A DNA stretch of 64,000 bases from CAZYSK01 sp964649415 (GTDB lineage: Bacteria; Chloroflexota; Anaerolineae; B4-G1). This document shows positions 52,621-60,986 of the stretch, in pieces. The stretch covers positions 1 to 64,000 of the forward strand of contig CAZYSK010000006.1 of the NCBI GenBank assembly GCA_964649415.1, written 5' to 3'. The notes beneath the pieces were generated by a model. That model had not been told where the DNA came from, did no database searches, and was given only the letters and a program-made list of their open reading frames with translations. The stretch's first letter is position 1. Every line of letters begins with the position of its first letter. Made by a program: the position numbers and the translations under genes.

Positions 52621-53678
52621 ACCCGGACCGTCACCACCGTCCCTCGTGGCTTGTTCGTGCCAATCTCCAGTCCCCGTCCATACGTCTTACGCAGTCGCTG
52701 ATCCACGTTGCGCAGGCCGTGACCCGGGCTACGCTCGATGCTGTAGTTCGCCGGCATCCCTGGCCCACGGTCGGCGACGGTGATGATCACTGCCTCGGGC
52801 ACGCGATCAACGTCCGTAATGCCCACAATGTCCGCGTCATCGAGTTCGATTCTGAGAGTCAGGTCCACGCTCCCATCCTCCCCCCGGCCGTGCCGCACCG
52901 CGTTCTCCAGCAGCGGCTGGAGGATCAGGCTCGGCACAGGCACAGATCGCGCCGCGGCTGCAATGTCCCGCGTGACGCGCAACCGCTCGCCGAAACGGGC
53001 CCGCTCGATCGCCAGGTAGCCATCGGCGAAGGCGAGCTCCTCCTCCAGCAGCACCAGCCCGCGTTCGCTGCTCACCAGCACGTAGCGAAACAACTCTGCC
53101 AGCCGCTCGACTGTCGCCTCGGCCAACGCGGGGTCAGTGTGAATCAGCGCAGCGATAGTATTCAGTGTGTTGAAGAGAAAATGAGGATTGATCTGGGCCT
53201 TGAGCGCCTTCAGTTCCGCCTGCGCCGCCAGCGCCCGCAGATCCTGCTCCACGCGTTCCTTCTCCTGCAACTGGCGATAGTAGCTCAGCGCGGTCTCGGT
53301 GCCATGGATGATGGGAAACGCCAGCACGATGCCGCCCAGCAAGAACCACGACGAACGAGCGCTCACCGGGAAGTCGAAGACGCGGCTGCAGAGGAAAAGG
53401 GCCAGGCCCGCGCCCGCGACGTGTCCGAACACAGAGAGCGTCATCTGCAGGCCCAAGCGCAGCCAATCGCGCTCCAACTGCTCCAAGTGCGGCTCGATCA
53501 GCGCGTGGTGCACCAGCCAGAAGAGGTACAGCGCCGCCGTGATCACCAGCGCGGTGACGGGCGCGCTCCAGTCCCAACGTCCGGTCCCGTAGGCCACGCC
53601 GATGGTCGAACCGACCGCGGGCAGGACGAAATTGTGTACAAACGCGCCCCAGCGCCTGCCTGTCTTCTTCTCCGTCAT
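52605..53678 (-). CDS. LytS/YpdA-type sensor histidine kinase
   Basis: About 357 residues from the ATG at 53678. Three or four membrane segments in the first 135 residues (VTALVITAALYLFWLVHHAL; LSVFGHVAGAGLALFLCS; WFLLGGIVLAFPIIHG), then a short coiled stretch and the His_kinase motif LKAQINPHFLFNTLNTI with phospho-His at about 166. ATPase: PSLILQPLLENAVRHG, DRGPGMP and SPGHGLRNVDQRLRKTYG. A small family D insertion (52807-52838; ADIVGITDVDRVPE) sits between strands in the ATPase domain. Confidence 0.92.
   Translation of the reverse strand: MTEKKTGRRWGAFVHNFVLPAVGSTIGVAYGTGRWDWSAPVTALVITAALYLFWLVHHALIEPHLEQLERDWLRLGLQMTLSVFGHVAGAGLALFLCSRVFDFPVSARSSWFLLGGIVLAFPIIHGTETALSYYRQLQEKERVEQDLRALAAQAELKALKAQINPHFLFNTLNTIAALIHTDPALAEATVERLAELFRYVLVSSERGLVLLEEELAFADGYLAIERARFGERLRVTRDIAAAARSVPVPSLILQPLLENAVRHGRGEDGSVDLTLRIELDDADIVGITDVDRVPEAVIITVADRGPGMPANYSIERSPGHGLRNVDQRLRKTYGRGLEIGTNKPRGTVVTVRVPRTL
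52807..52838. repeat. Family D fragment inside the LytS-type kinase
   Basis: ATCAACGTCCGTAATGCCCACAATGTCCGC, in frame; compare GATCAACGTCCGCAAGATCCGCAACG at 50207-50232. Confidence 0.6.
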
Positions 53679-53838
53679 TCCATGCGCTCCATAGGCTGCT
53701 TCAGTTGAACGCGTCAGGTCATGTCCTATGATAGCAAAACAACGCACATCGGTCAATCATCTCGCCGCCAACGGTCGGTTTTGCGGGGTGAACGGCTTCG
53801 GGGAGATTGACGCTTCGAGCAACGACACACCAACCAAA

Positions 53839-53869
53839 GAGGACCGGCACCTCGATCGTGCCGGTCCTC
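53839..53869 (-). terminator. Strong hairpin downstream of the protease/radical SAM cluster
   Basis: GAGGACCGGCAC-CTCGATC-GTGCCGGTCCTC, perfect 12-base arms, followed on the minus strand by TTTGGTTGG. It lies about 80 bases after the papain-like gene. Confidence 0.65.
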
Positions 53870-53951
53870 CTCGCTGATCGTTCCCTGTAGCTAGATGATC
53901 ACCGGGCCAGTTCCCCGGCCCCAGCCTGATACGGCGGCCCGGGCAGTGCGC

Positions 53952-54947
53952 TCAGAGATCAAGTCCAAACTGCTTCGTCTCGACCCATTCCATTCTCAGG
54001 ATGGACCAGAAGTCCAACGCCAGTCTATCGAGCACGAAATCGTATGGCAGCCAGCCATACCCAGCCTCTCCCCAGTCCGTTCCCCAGGAATTGCGAATGA
54101 GCAGGGCTCCCTTGGTCTCTTTGTCACAGCGCTCGTTGCGGATCGTCTTCTCATCGTCGTAGCCGACGGCGACGACGGCGTGCCCCCACACGGCCTGGTC
54201 AGACGGACATGGATAGAAGATCTCGCCGGTGTGGTAGGGTGGGACGTAAGAGCCATTCTCGAAATCCCCCTCCTCAAACCCATAGAAGCCGAACATGGAT
54301 GGGATACCCATGGCGATATACAGCTTCACCGTGAAAAGGACCGAGGAGGTCGGTCTATTCTCGGCCTGTGGGTCGTGCGAGAAATAGCGAAGCGTCTCGA
54401 AGTTGTCGGCCACCGCGTAGACGAAGGGTGAGGGTTCCTCATCGAACTCGGGCTGGCTATCCGTATAGGGCCAGTATCTCTCCGGAGCACAGCCACACAG
54501 CACCAGCGCACCCATCGTGTTCCGCAGCCAGGCACCGGTGTCGCCGGTGACGCCCATCAAGTTCCTCGTGGTCTTGTACACGAAGAGGCGAGAGCCCTCG
54601 CAATGGCTGCCAAACGCGCGTTTCTCGAAGTACTCAACCACGCCCACCGCGGCTTGCGCGGTGCACGACCCCAACGTTCCCTGGTTCTCAATCTCCGAGC
54701 AGTGAGCCCTCAGGTCCTTCTCGGACGGGACCCCGGGGAATGACGGAGCCTTCCTCTTGGTTGGCGAGGCGCGCAGTTTCTCCACTTTCTCGCCAATCTC
54801 GGCCGAGAAGCCCAATACCTTCGACATCTCGGCGATCTCCGGATGTTCTACGGTGTAGTCACGCAGGTCCGGCACCGGCGGCAGCCACCCCGTGCCAATG
54901 CCTGCTTGTGGTGTGGGCACCTCCACATATCCATACATGGTATTCAT
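53952..54947 (-). CDS. Papain-family (C1A) cysteine protease
   Basis: 331 residues, ATG with GGAGGACAAGCTA upstream and no signal peptide. Catalytic set: Gln 89 and Cys 95 (IENQGTLGSCTAQAAVG), His 256 (VWGHAVVAVGYDD), Asn 286 (IRNSWGTDWGEAGYGWLPY). The N-terminal ~70 residues, starting GIGTGWLPPVPDLRDYTVEHPEI, form a short propeptide-like segment. It is the third gene of a run with the radical SAM enzyme and the subtilase, and no signal peptide suggests cytoplasmic action. In this context it may cut the modified Cys-rich tail, though this is inference. Confidence 0.92.
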   Translation of the reverse strand: MNTMYGYVEVPTPQAGIGTGWLPPVPDLRDYTVEHPEIAEMSKVLGFSAEIGEKVEKLRASPTKRKAPSFPGVPSEKDLRAHCSEIENQGTLGSCTAQAAVGVVEYFEKRAFGSHCEGSRLFVYKTTRNLMGVTGDTGAWLRNTMGALVLCGCAPERYWPYTDSQPEFDEEPSPFVYAVADNFETLRYFSHDPQAENRPTSSVLFTVKLYIAMGIPSMFGFYGFEEGDFENGSYVPPYHTGEIFYPCPSDQAVWGHAVVAVGYDDEKTIRNERCDKETKGALLIRNSWGTDWGEAGYGWLPYDFVLDRLALDFWSILRMEWVETKQFGLDL

Positions 54948-55025
54948 TAGCTTGTCCTCCTACCTGGTATTCTTGTCCTCAAGTCATCTTTCCACCGCGG
55001 CAAATCCTACCTCGTGTGATTCGCG

Positions 55026-56471
55026 CTATTCTCCCAGCCAGCAGTTCGGATCTTCGGCATAGAGGTCACCGTATGCCGCGAGCGCCGCGCCGCGACAGCC
55101 CCCAGTGCAGTAGTAGGGCCGGTACGCGCAGGTCGCACACTTGCCTCTTATCTTACTCCGGTCAAGCATCCTGATGGGGGCGAAGTAATCTTCATTCCTC
55201 CATATGTCCCCGAGCGTTGCCTGGCGAACGTTTCCAGCGCTCCTGTCCCTCATATACGGGCATGGGTATACGTCACCGTTGTAGGATACAACCACCTGTG
55301 AGACACCGGCCGAACACCCCGGTCCGAATCCGTCGGCCTGGGAAGTGTGTTGGGGTTCTGGGTCGAACAACCAGGGAAACAGACCATCTACTTGAAGGTA
55401 GATCTGGTCTCCCACCAACTGCTCCTTCTGGCGCATGGTGGATGCGAGGTCTTTGATGGCAGCGTGGGAGACCCTAAGCACGGAATCGTTTTGGACCGCT
55501 CTTCCCAGAGGAACGTAGGGGGCAACTTTGAAGGTCGCGACGCCAAGCTGGAGCGCGAGATCCACCAGTGATGGGATCTCGTTCAGATTCAGTGCACTGA
55601 CCGTGACGGTCATGAACGTGTAATAGCCCGCCTCTCCGAAGAGCCTGAGCGCGTTAACCGCCCGGTCAAAGGCTCCAGGGCGATTGCGTAGGAAGTCGTG
55701 GGTGTCCCCTATGCCATCTACGCTCACCTGGACCGAGAAGACGTTCAGATCGGCAAGGCGCCGCAGGGTCTCGCGTGTCACCGCGTATCCGTTCGTGGAC
55801 AGGCGTACGGCCATGTTCTTGTCCGTGGCGTACTCGATGAGTTCAAAGACATCGTCCCTGACGAGGGGCTCCCCACCGCCCAACGTGATAGAGAAGACAT
55901 GCAATTGCGCCAGTTCGTCGATCAAGGTCTTGGCTTCTGCTGTGGAAAGCTCGCCGGGGGCTTTCCTACCGCAGGCTGACAAGCAGTGGAGGCAGCCGAG
56001 GTTGCAGGCGTGCGTGATCTCCCAGATGATGGAAAGCGGCGCGGACAGGCAACCCGCTTGAGAAGCGTCCACGTGACACGAAAGCGTCTGTCGCTGCGCT
56101 GTGCGTGGCTCACTATCCTGTTTGGGTTCCTGTGCAAGAGCTTGCGCCCCTGCCAAAACATCGCCCCATCTCCCTTTAGAAGGCGCTATTTCGATAGCGC
56201 GCCATTTCAGTGCATAGTAACCGTTCAGCTTGTGGAAGGTTGCCAGAAGCTTGCTTGTGGTCGTGGCCTGGTCGGTATGGAATCTCTTGCCTAACTCCCC
56301 AGCTATGTTGGCGGCCGATGTTCTGCCATCGCAGCGCTCAACGACGAGCATCTCGAACTCGTCCAGGGGCACTTCCCTGAACAGATATGGGTTGAAGAGA
56401 TAGCCCCCGGAGTTCTCTCTCCGGTATGTGATGAAGGAAAACAGTACGGGGGCCAGCGGTGTTTCGTTCAC
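55026..56471 (-). CDS. Radical SAM/SPASM peptide-modifying enzyme with PqqD-like domain
   Basis: 481 residues, GTG start with GAGAGGAAGCAG upstream. Residues about 20-90 are PqqD-like, the peptide-recognition fold of RiPP enzymes (VPLDEFEMLVVERCDGRTSAANIAGEL). A linker with a degenerate family A repeat follows (56175-56209). The radical SAM core has C156-x3-C160-x2-C163 (ACNLGCLHC) and GGGEP. The SPASM region from about 385 (GPGCSAGVSQVVVSYNGDVYPCPY ... GKCATCAYRPYYCTGGC ... DPNCW) would bind two further Fe-S clusters. The layout matches PqqE/MftC and thioether-forming enzymes. The substrate is probably the Cys/Asp repeat tail of the adjacent subtilase. Confidence 0.93.
   Translation of the reverse strand: MNETPLAPVLFSFITYRRENSGGYLFNPYLFREVPLDEFEMLVVERCDGRTSAANIAGELGKRFHTDQATTTSKLLATFHKLNGYYALKWRAIEIAPSKGRWGDVLAGAQALAQEPKQDSEPRTAQRQTLSCHVDASQAGCLSAPLSIIWEITHACNLGCLHCLSACGRKAPGELSTAEAKTLIDELAQLHVFSITLGGGEPLVRDDVFELIEYATDKNMAVRLSTNGYAVTRETLRRLADLNVFSVQVSVDGIGDTHDFLRNRPGAFDRAVNALRLFGEAGYYTFMTVTVSALNLNEIPSLVDLALQLGVATFKVAPYVPLGRAVQNDSVLRVSHAAIKDLASTMRQKEQLVGDQIYLQVDGLFPWLFDPEPQHTSQADGFGPGCSAGVSQVVVSYNGDVYPCPYMRDRSAGNVRQATLGDIWRNEDYFAPIRMLDRSKIRGKCATCAYRPYYCTGGCRGAALAAYGDLYAEDPNCWLGE
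56175..56209. repeat. Diverged family A repeat in the radical SAM gene
   Basis: CTTTAGAAGGCGCTATTTCGATAGCGCGCCATTT; on the coding strand it is read as KWRAIEIAPSKG, just after the PqqD-like domain. Compensated changes (TATTTCGATA) keep the hairpin. Confidence 0.65.
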
Positions 56472-56590
56472 CTGCTTCCTCTCAGTATCGAGAGCCTACC
56501 CGAGAGATCCCACCCCGATCCCTGCCCCTGGGATGGGAAGTGCCTTTCGGATAGGCCCTGCGAATGTAAGCGGAGGGCAGCCTTTGTCCG

Positions 56591-59270
56591 CTATCTCTCG
56601 AGTTTGATGCGCTCGATCATTTTCTCGAATGCTTTCCGCATGTTTGATGGGATCTTGTCCAGGTCTATCAGCACCAGATCGCGCGGGAAATCCAGTATGA
56701 CGTCGCGAAAACGAAGCGGGGGCCCGGCGGCGCACATGTCCGGTCCTCTCCCACACAGGGGGATGTCAGGAAGCCCGTATCCACAAATCGGCTCATAGGA
56801 AAGAGGTTGCCCTGAAGGGCAGGCCGGCACGTCAGGTTGTCCTGGAATGCATAACGGTATGTCGGGTTGTCCTTTCAGGCAGTGCACCATATCAGGTTGC
56901 CCAGGACGGCACGTCATCATATCGGGTTGCAGATATTCACACTGTGGCCCCTGATCGGGCTGGAGTTTCAGGCAGTGCACCATGTCAGGTTGCCCTGGAC
57001 GGCAGTGTGGCTTCAGGTCGGGTTGCAGATACTCACACTGTGGCTCCTGATCGGGCTGGAGTTTCAGGCAGTGCACCATGTCAGGTTGCCCTGGACGGCA
57101 NNNNNNNNNNNNNNNNNNNNNNNNNNNNNNNNNNNNNNNNNNNNNNNNNNNNNNNNNNNNNNNNNNNNNNNNNNNNNNNNNNNNNNNNNNNNNNNNNNNN
57201 GTGTGGCTCCATGTCGGGTTGCAGATACTCACACTGTGGCTCCTGATCGGGCTGGAGTTTCAGGCACCGCGGCGGTATGTTCGGCAGCCCTGGGCGGCAG
57301 ACCCAGCGCCTCGGTTCCGCTGTGACGACCAGAGCGTATCCTTGGCCCGGGTTGCCGACGTTGACGGCAGTCGCGTTGACCGTGATCGTCCAGTGGCCGG
57401 GGGCTGGGTTATTGACCAGCACCATCTCGACGTTGTTCGTGTCGTCGGCTGCGGCTCCGCTGTTGGGGACTGATACTCCGCCACTGAAGTCGTTGCCGAT
57501 GTAGGTTTGCGCGCCGCTAGGTGAGGTCACAACGAGGTCGAGGTCGTTGACCACTGGGGTCGCGCTGCCGGCTGAGGCCGGCGGCTCTGTCCAGACCAGT
57601 GTAACCTTAAGCGGCTGTGTATTGCCGCCTACGTACACGTGATACGCGCGGGACTCCCCAGTCGTCAACCCGTCGGCGTTGCGTACGTCCCACACGTGGA
57701 GCTTCCTCGGACTTCCGGAGAAATAGAGGACATTGCTGAGCCGCAACAGCCCCCAGCCCTCCTGGGCGCTGGGATAGCCGGCGATGCCGGTCATGTCAAT
57801 CGTCGAGTTGAGAAGCGTCGCCTTGAGTAGCGCCCCAGAGGGAACCATAGCGTCGCTCAGCCTGCTGGTCCCGCTCGGATACCATCCCTCGGTGAAATAC
57901 TGGCGCGCGAGTCCGGCGGCAGCCGCCGCATGGGGTGTGGCATAGCTGGTCGCACACGGCGAGCGCGGACCAGTGCTACAGGATGTGCCCACCGTCGCTG
58001 ACTGAATCCCGCACCCCACCGCCATGAGGTCCGGCTTACGCCGGTCGTCGGCGGTCGGTCCGGGGTTGCCGTCGCCGAAGTTCATCTCGTTCGGGTCAGC
58101 CTGAGCCGCCCCGACGCAGATGGCGTTCTTGGCCGTTCCGGGTGGCCCCTGCTCCTCGCCGATGTTGCCGGCTGAGCCGAGTACCAGGTGATCCTCGTTA
58201 TTCCAGGTAAACGTGTCCACGTCCGCCGCATTCCGGTTATAGGTCGCGGGGTTGCCCGCGCCGGCAGTGTTGTCGTGCCAGCTATTGCTGTGTATTGTCG
58301 CACCTGACGCTGCTGCCGAGTTCAGCTCGGCCAGCAAGGTCCTCGTTGCTAGGTCTCGCCGGTTGCCCGAGACCAACCGGCTGGCCCAAGCGCCGCCGCG
58401 CCGATTCGCCACTCCAGGGTTGTTGTGGTCGTCGCCGCCAGCGCACCCGGCCACAAACGTCGCGTGTCCTCCAGCGGCAGTGCCCGTGACATTGCGAATG
58501 GCGACCACCTTCCGGTGAGCCGCCCCTGGGGTGTTGTTGACCGGATCCTTGAAGAAACAATGATTGATGTCCAGGGGAGCGCTATCGAGAATACCGATGA
58601 TCTGCCCCTCGCCATGGATCCCCTGGTCCCAGATTGGCTCGGTCCCTGCCACGCCTGACTGGATCGTCCCGGCGGCGTTCACGTTGTCATCGACGATCTC
58701 GGTCACCTCCTCGATCCAACGTACCCCTTCAAGTTGAGCAATCTTCGGCAGAGCATCCGATGAGGGCAGGGTGAACTGCACGCGAGCTCCACCTGCGACT
58801 TCGCCGTCGTCAAGCACTACAACGTCGGACGCGCCTGCTTCTTTGATGGCGTCACCCATAGCTGACGGCTCTGTATCCGGGAAGAGCAAGGCACATAGCC
58901 ATATGCCTTCCACTGCCTTCCGTTCCGGGGCGCGAAACGGGACCTTGCCAATCGTCGGCGAGAGCTTGAATGCCGGCTGATAGCGAACGCTGGCGCGGAC
59001 CATTGGATCTTCCGAGAGCGCCTTGAGCGTATCGGGGTCCACCTTCTCCAGGAACGCATAGTTGGCTACATACTCTGTGAGTCGTAGCCTGTACAAGCGT
59101 TGGATGCGGATCCGCTCCTCCCCAGTCAGTGATTTCGTGAACTGAATGACATAGTATGCAGGCCCTGGAGGCGCCCGCTTGAATCTCAAGTCGGACGGAA
59201 GGTCCAGCTCGTCCTCAAGCGGGTCGAAAACGTAGCTCCCCAAGAAAAGACGAGGCTCCTTTTGCGACAT
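56591..59270 (-). CDS. Subtilisin-family (S8) protease with a C-terminal Cys/Pro/Asp repeat tail (interrupted by an assembly gap)
   Basis: ATG with AGGAGGTTAGCAAG upstream, no signal peptide. Residues 1-200 are a propeptide-like region. The catalytic domain has Asp 229 (GILDSAPLD), His 269 (GGHATFVAGC), Asn 369 (GSAGN) and Ser 442 (CATSYATPH). A beta-rich domain follows (LVWTEPPASAGSATPVVNDLDLVV), as in KP-43-type subtilases. After about residue 640 come CRPG, CLKLQPD and CEYLQPD modules that run into the N gap and continue beyond it. The tail ends with LRFRDVILDFPRDLVLIDLDKIPSNMRKAFEKMIERIKLER-like sequence and a stop at 56591. The two sides fit in one frame if the true gap is a multiple of three. 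Confidence 0.85.
56750..57296 (-). repeat. 96-bp (32-residue) tandem repeat encoding Cys-x5-Asp modules
   Basis: One unit encodes CRPGQPDMVH (10), CLKLQPDQEPQ (11) and CEYLQPDLKPH (11). Identical DNA recurs exactly 96 bases apart (for example TGGAGTTTCAGGCAGTGCAC at 56961 and 57057). In every complete module the Cys is followed by Asp six positions later through Gln-Pro-Asp. The last units are diverged (CLKGQPDIPL, CIPGQPDVPA, CGYGLPDIPL). Confidence 0.92.
57101..57200. other. Assembly gap (100 N)
   Basis: A round 100-base placeholder inside the tandem repeat. The flanks abut at codon boundaries: CAC ends at 57201 and TGC begins at 57100 on the minus strand, so the frame stays open if the real gap is zero or a whole number of 96-base units. 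The repeat number is therefore unknown. Confidence 0.95.
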
Positions 59271-59984
59271 CTTGCTAACCTCCTGTCGTCAACTGCCTGG
59301 CCCTCACAGACCGACAGAGACATAATCCTGTTCTTTTCACACCTCAATCACACGGCTGCGCCTTGTACGAGAAAGCTATATCTTCCTGTCTAGGCTTACT
59401 CCTTTCCACTCTGTTGTGCATAAGGACCAGAGCAATCTGGCCGTTGCCAGGGCGACATTGTCGCTCTTCATGCCGGCAAGGCAGACTACGGCATCGCCTG
59501 TCCCATGCCCAGCGCAGGCCGACGCCTGGCATCGGCCTGTGCCCGGCCAGGGCGTCATTCTCAGCGAAAGCAGTGACCGTCGCTGTGAGAGGGACGCTCA
59601 CGAATTGAGATCGCGACGATAGTTGTGAGGAAGCTGTGTTCTTGCGAGTTACACCGAAAGGTACTTGCGAGGCTACGTGCTTTGAGGGCTGCAGCTAGTA
59701 CTACAGTGAAGTGCAATTGGAGTTGACCCGCCTTGGAATCATTGTACCATGCACCAGTACAGAAGTCAATGACCGATTGCTCAGGAACACAAGTTTTAAG
59801 GTTGCGTCCACGAGCCTCTACACGTGGAGGGGCCGCTCTACCCCAGTCCTCCGGGCCAGCCCGTCCGCAGAGCCCAGGATCACGCGGCCGAACGCCGTGC
59901 CCGGCCTGGTCCTGTGCTAGCCGCAGACACACGGACAGGCGCAGCGGGAATTGTGGAAGTTGATCGTCCGTTCGTGCGTCTGGA
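59271..59984. other. Spacer upstream of the subtilase operon
   Basis: About 710 bases without a convincing gene on either strand; short frames lack ribosome sites. It must hold the subtilase promoter. A family D-type repeat is at 59958-59998. Base composition from about 59620 to 59810 looks less GC-rich than the genes around it. Confidence 0.6.
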
Positions 59985-59998
59985 TCAACATCCGCCGC
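59958..59998. repeat. Family D repeat
   Basis: GTTGATCGTCCGTTCGTGCGTCTGGATCAACATCCGCCGC, inverted arms GTTGATC / GATCAAC; it reaches the end of the methyltransferase gene. Confidence 0.7.
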
Positions 59999-60506
59999 TG
60001 CCCTGACGGGCCAGCCGGAACAGGCCGGCGACGAAGTTGAGCTGCGGCACCCGTTGCATATAGCGTTCATACGCTACGCCGAACTTCTCTATGCCGTCCC
60101 GGTCTGCCCTGAACGCGTCCACGTACGTAACCCCCGTCGATACAGCGCCCAGAAGCGCGATCAACCAGTGCTGTGTGATCAGCGTCAGCGCGATGCTGAT
60201 CAACACGCCGGCCAGAAATTGCGGGTGCCGGACGACGGCGTAGATCCCGCTGTCAACCAGGACGGTCGTGTGCATATAACTCTTTCCCTTCGGCACCCGA
60301 CCCTTTACGCGGAACGTGATCATAGGCACGATGCCGAAGATCGCGGACAGCGTCCAGGCCGCGTATCCCAGCCACTTCAACGCCGGGAGGGCGAACGGGT
60401 TGCGCAGGATGAAGCTCAACACGATTTGCGCCACCATCGTCACCCCCAGCACACTCCCCGAAACCCAGGGGCTCCAACTACACACCGACTCCTGCCACCG
60501 CTTCAT
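59985..60506 (-). CDS. Isoprenylcysteine carboxyl methyltransferase-like membrane protein (ICMT/PEMT superfamily)
   Basis: About 173 residues from the ATG at 60506, which has AAGGAG upstream; an ATG at 60521 is an alternative. Four membrane segments (VSGSVLGVTMVAQIVLSFIL; WLGYAAWTLSAIFGIVPMI; QFLAGVLISIALTLI; WLIALLGAVSTGVTYVDAF). The family SAM-binding motif is YAVVRHPQFLAGVL, and the C-terminal FGVAYERYMQRVPQLNF gives the usual EExxL-like E-Y pair. It methylates a lipid, thiol or phospholipid; substrate unknown. The C-terminal residues RQGSGGC touch a family D repeat. Confidence 0.85.
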   Translation of the reverse strand: MKRWQESVCSWSPWVSGSVLGVTMVAQIVLSFILRNPFALPALKWLGYAAWTLSAIFGIVPMITFRVKGRVPKGKSYMHTTVLVDSGIYAVVRHPQFLAGVLISIALTLITQHWLIALLGAVSTGVTYVDAFRADRDGIEKFGVAYERYMQRVPQLNFVAGLFRLARQGSGGC

Positions 60507-60986
60507 CTCCAACTCCTTCATCGTCTTAGCCCGGCCTGGCGTACCGCCGTAACCGTCGCCTTTCAAAACCCACGCGGCACCCACAGCCAGGCCCAGAACC
60601 CGGTCACCAGCGCGAGCGCGGACTGTTCCAGTCCGAAAGCGATCCCCAGCAATGCCTGCCCCCTATGAAGGGAAGCGCAGCGCCCCCGTCCCCTTCTGTA
60701 CTTCACCGCCTCTCCCTACCTGCAAAGTCTCTCCCGACTCACTCGCCACTGTTCCCATAGTAGCAGAAACTCGGCCGGAAGTCTACATTTTCCGGCCGAG
60801 CGGTCGAAATCGGAGGGTGATTGGTAGAACGTGTCCCCTATACAGCGTGGGTTAGGAGCTATTTGGACCGCAAGCAAAGGGGCCAGCAAACGCGACATAC
60901 GGACCCCTCGTCCACAGTCTCACCCGGTCTGGTCGATGGAAAGAGCATTGGCGCCTCCTTGGCGAGACAACTTGCCCACTGGAGGC
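60507..60986. other. Spacer between methyltransferase and UroD-family genes
   Basis: About 480 bases. The one clear element is the hairpin at 60770-60800. Frames that cross it have no recognisable product. Confidence 0.6.
60770..60800. terminator. Perfect 11-bp hairpin in the spacer
   Basis: CTCGGCCGGAA, loop GTCTACATT, TTCCGGCCGAG. It is about 190 bases downstream of the UroD-family gene on its strand. There is no T tract, so termination is only a guess. Confidence 0.45.

Noticed and set aside
56591..57232. A separate 213-codon Cys-rich gene right of the N gap
   Set aside because: It begins just left of the gap edge in repeat text and has no ribosome site; it is the continuation of the subtilase tail once the placeholder length is ignored.
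59344..59601. Possible small Cys-containing precursor peptide upstream of the subtilase
   Set aside because: GTG start without a ribosome site, no leader/core pattern, no repeat. I do not count it as a RiPP precursor.
59561..60070. 170-codon open frame on the minus strand
   Set aside because: It crosses into the methyltransferase gene in another frame, is Arg/Cys-rich and includes repeat DNA.
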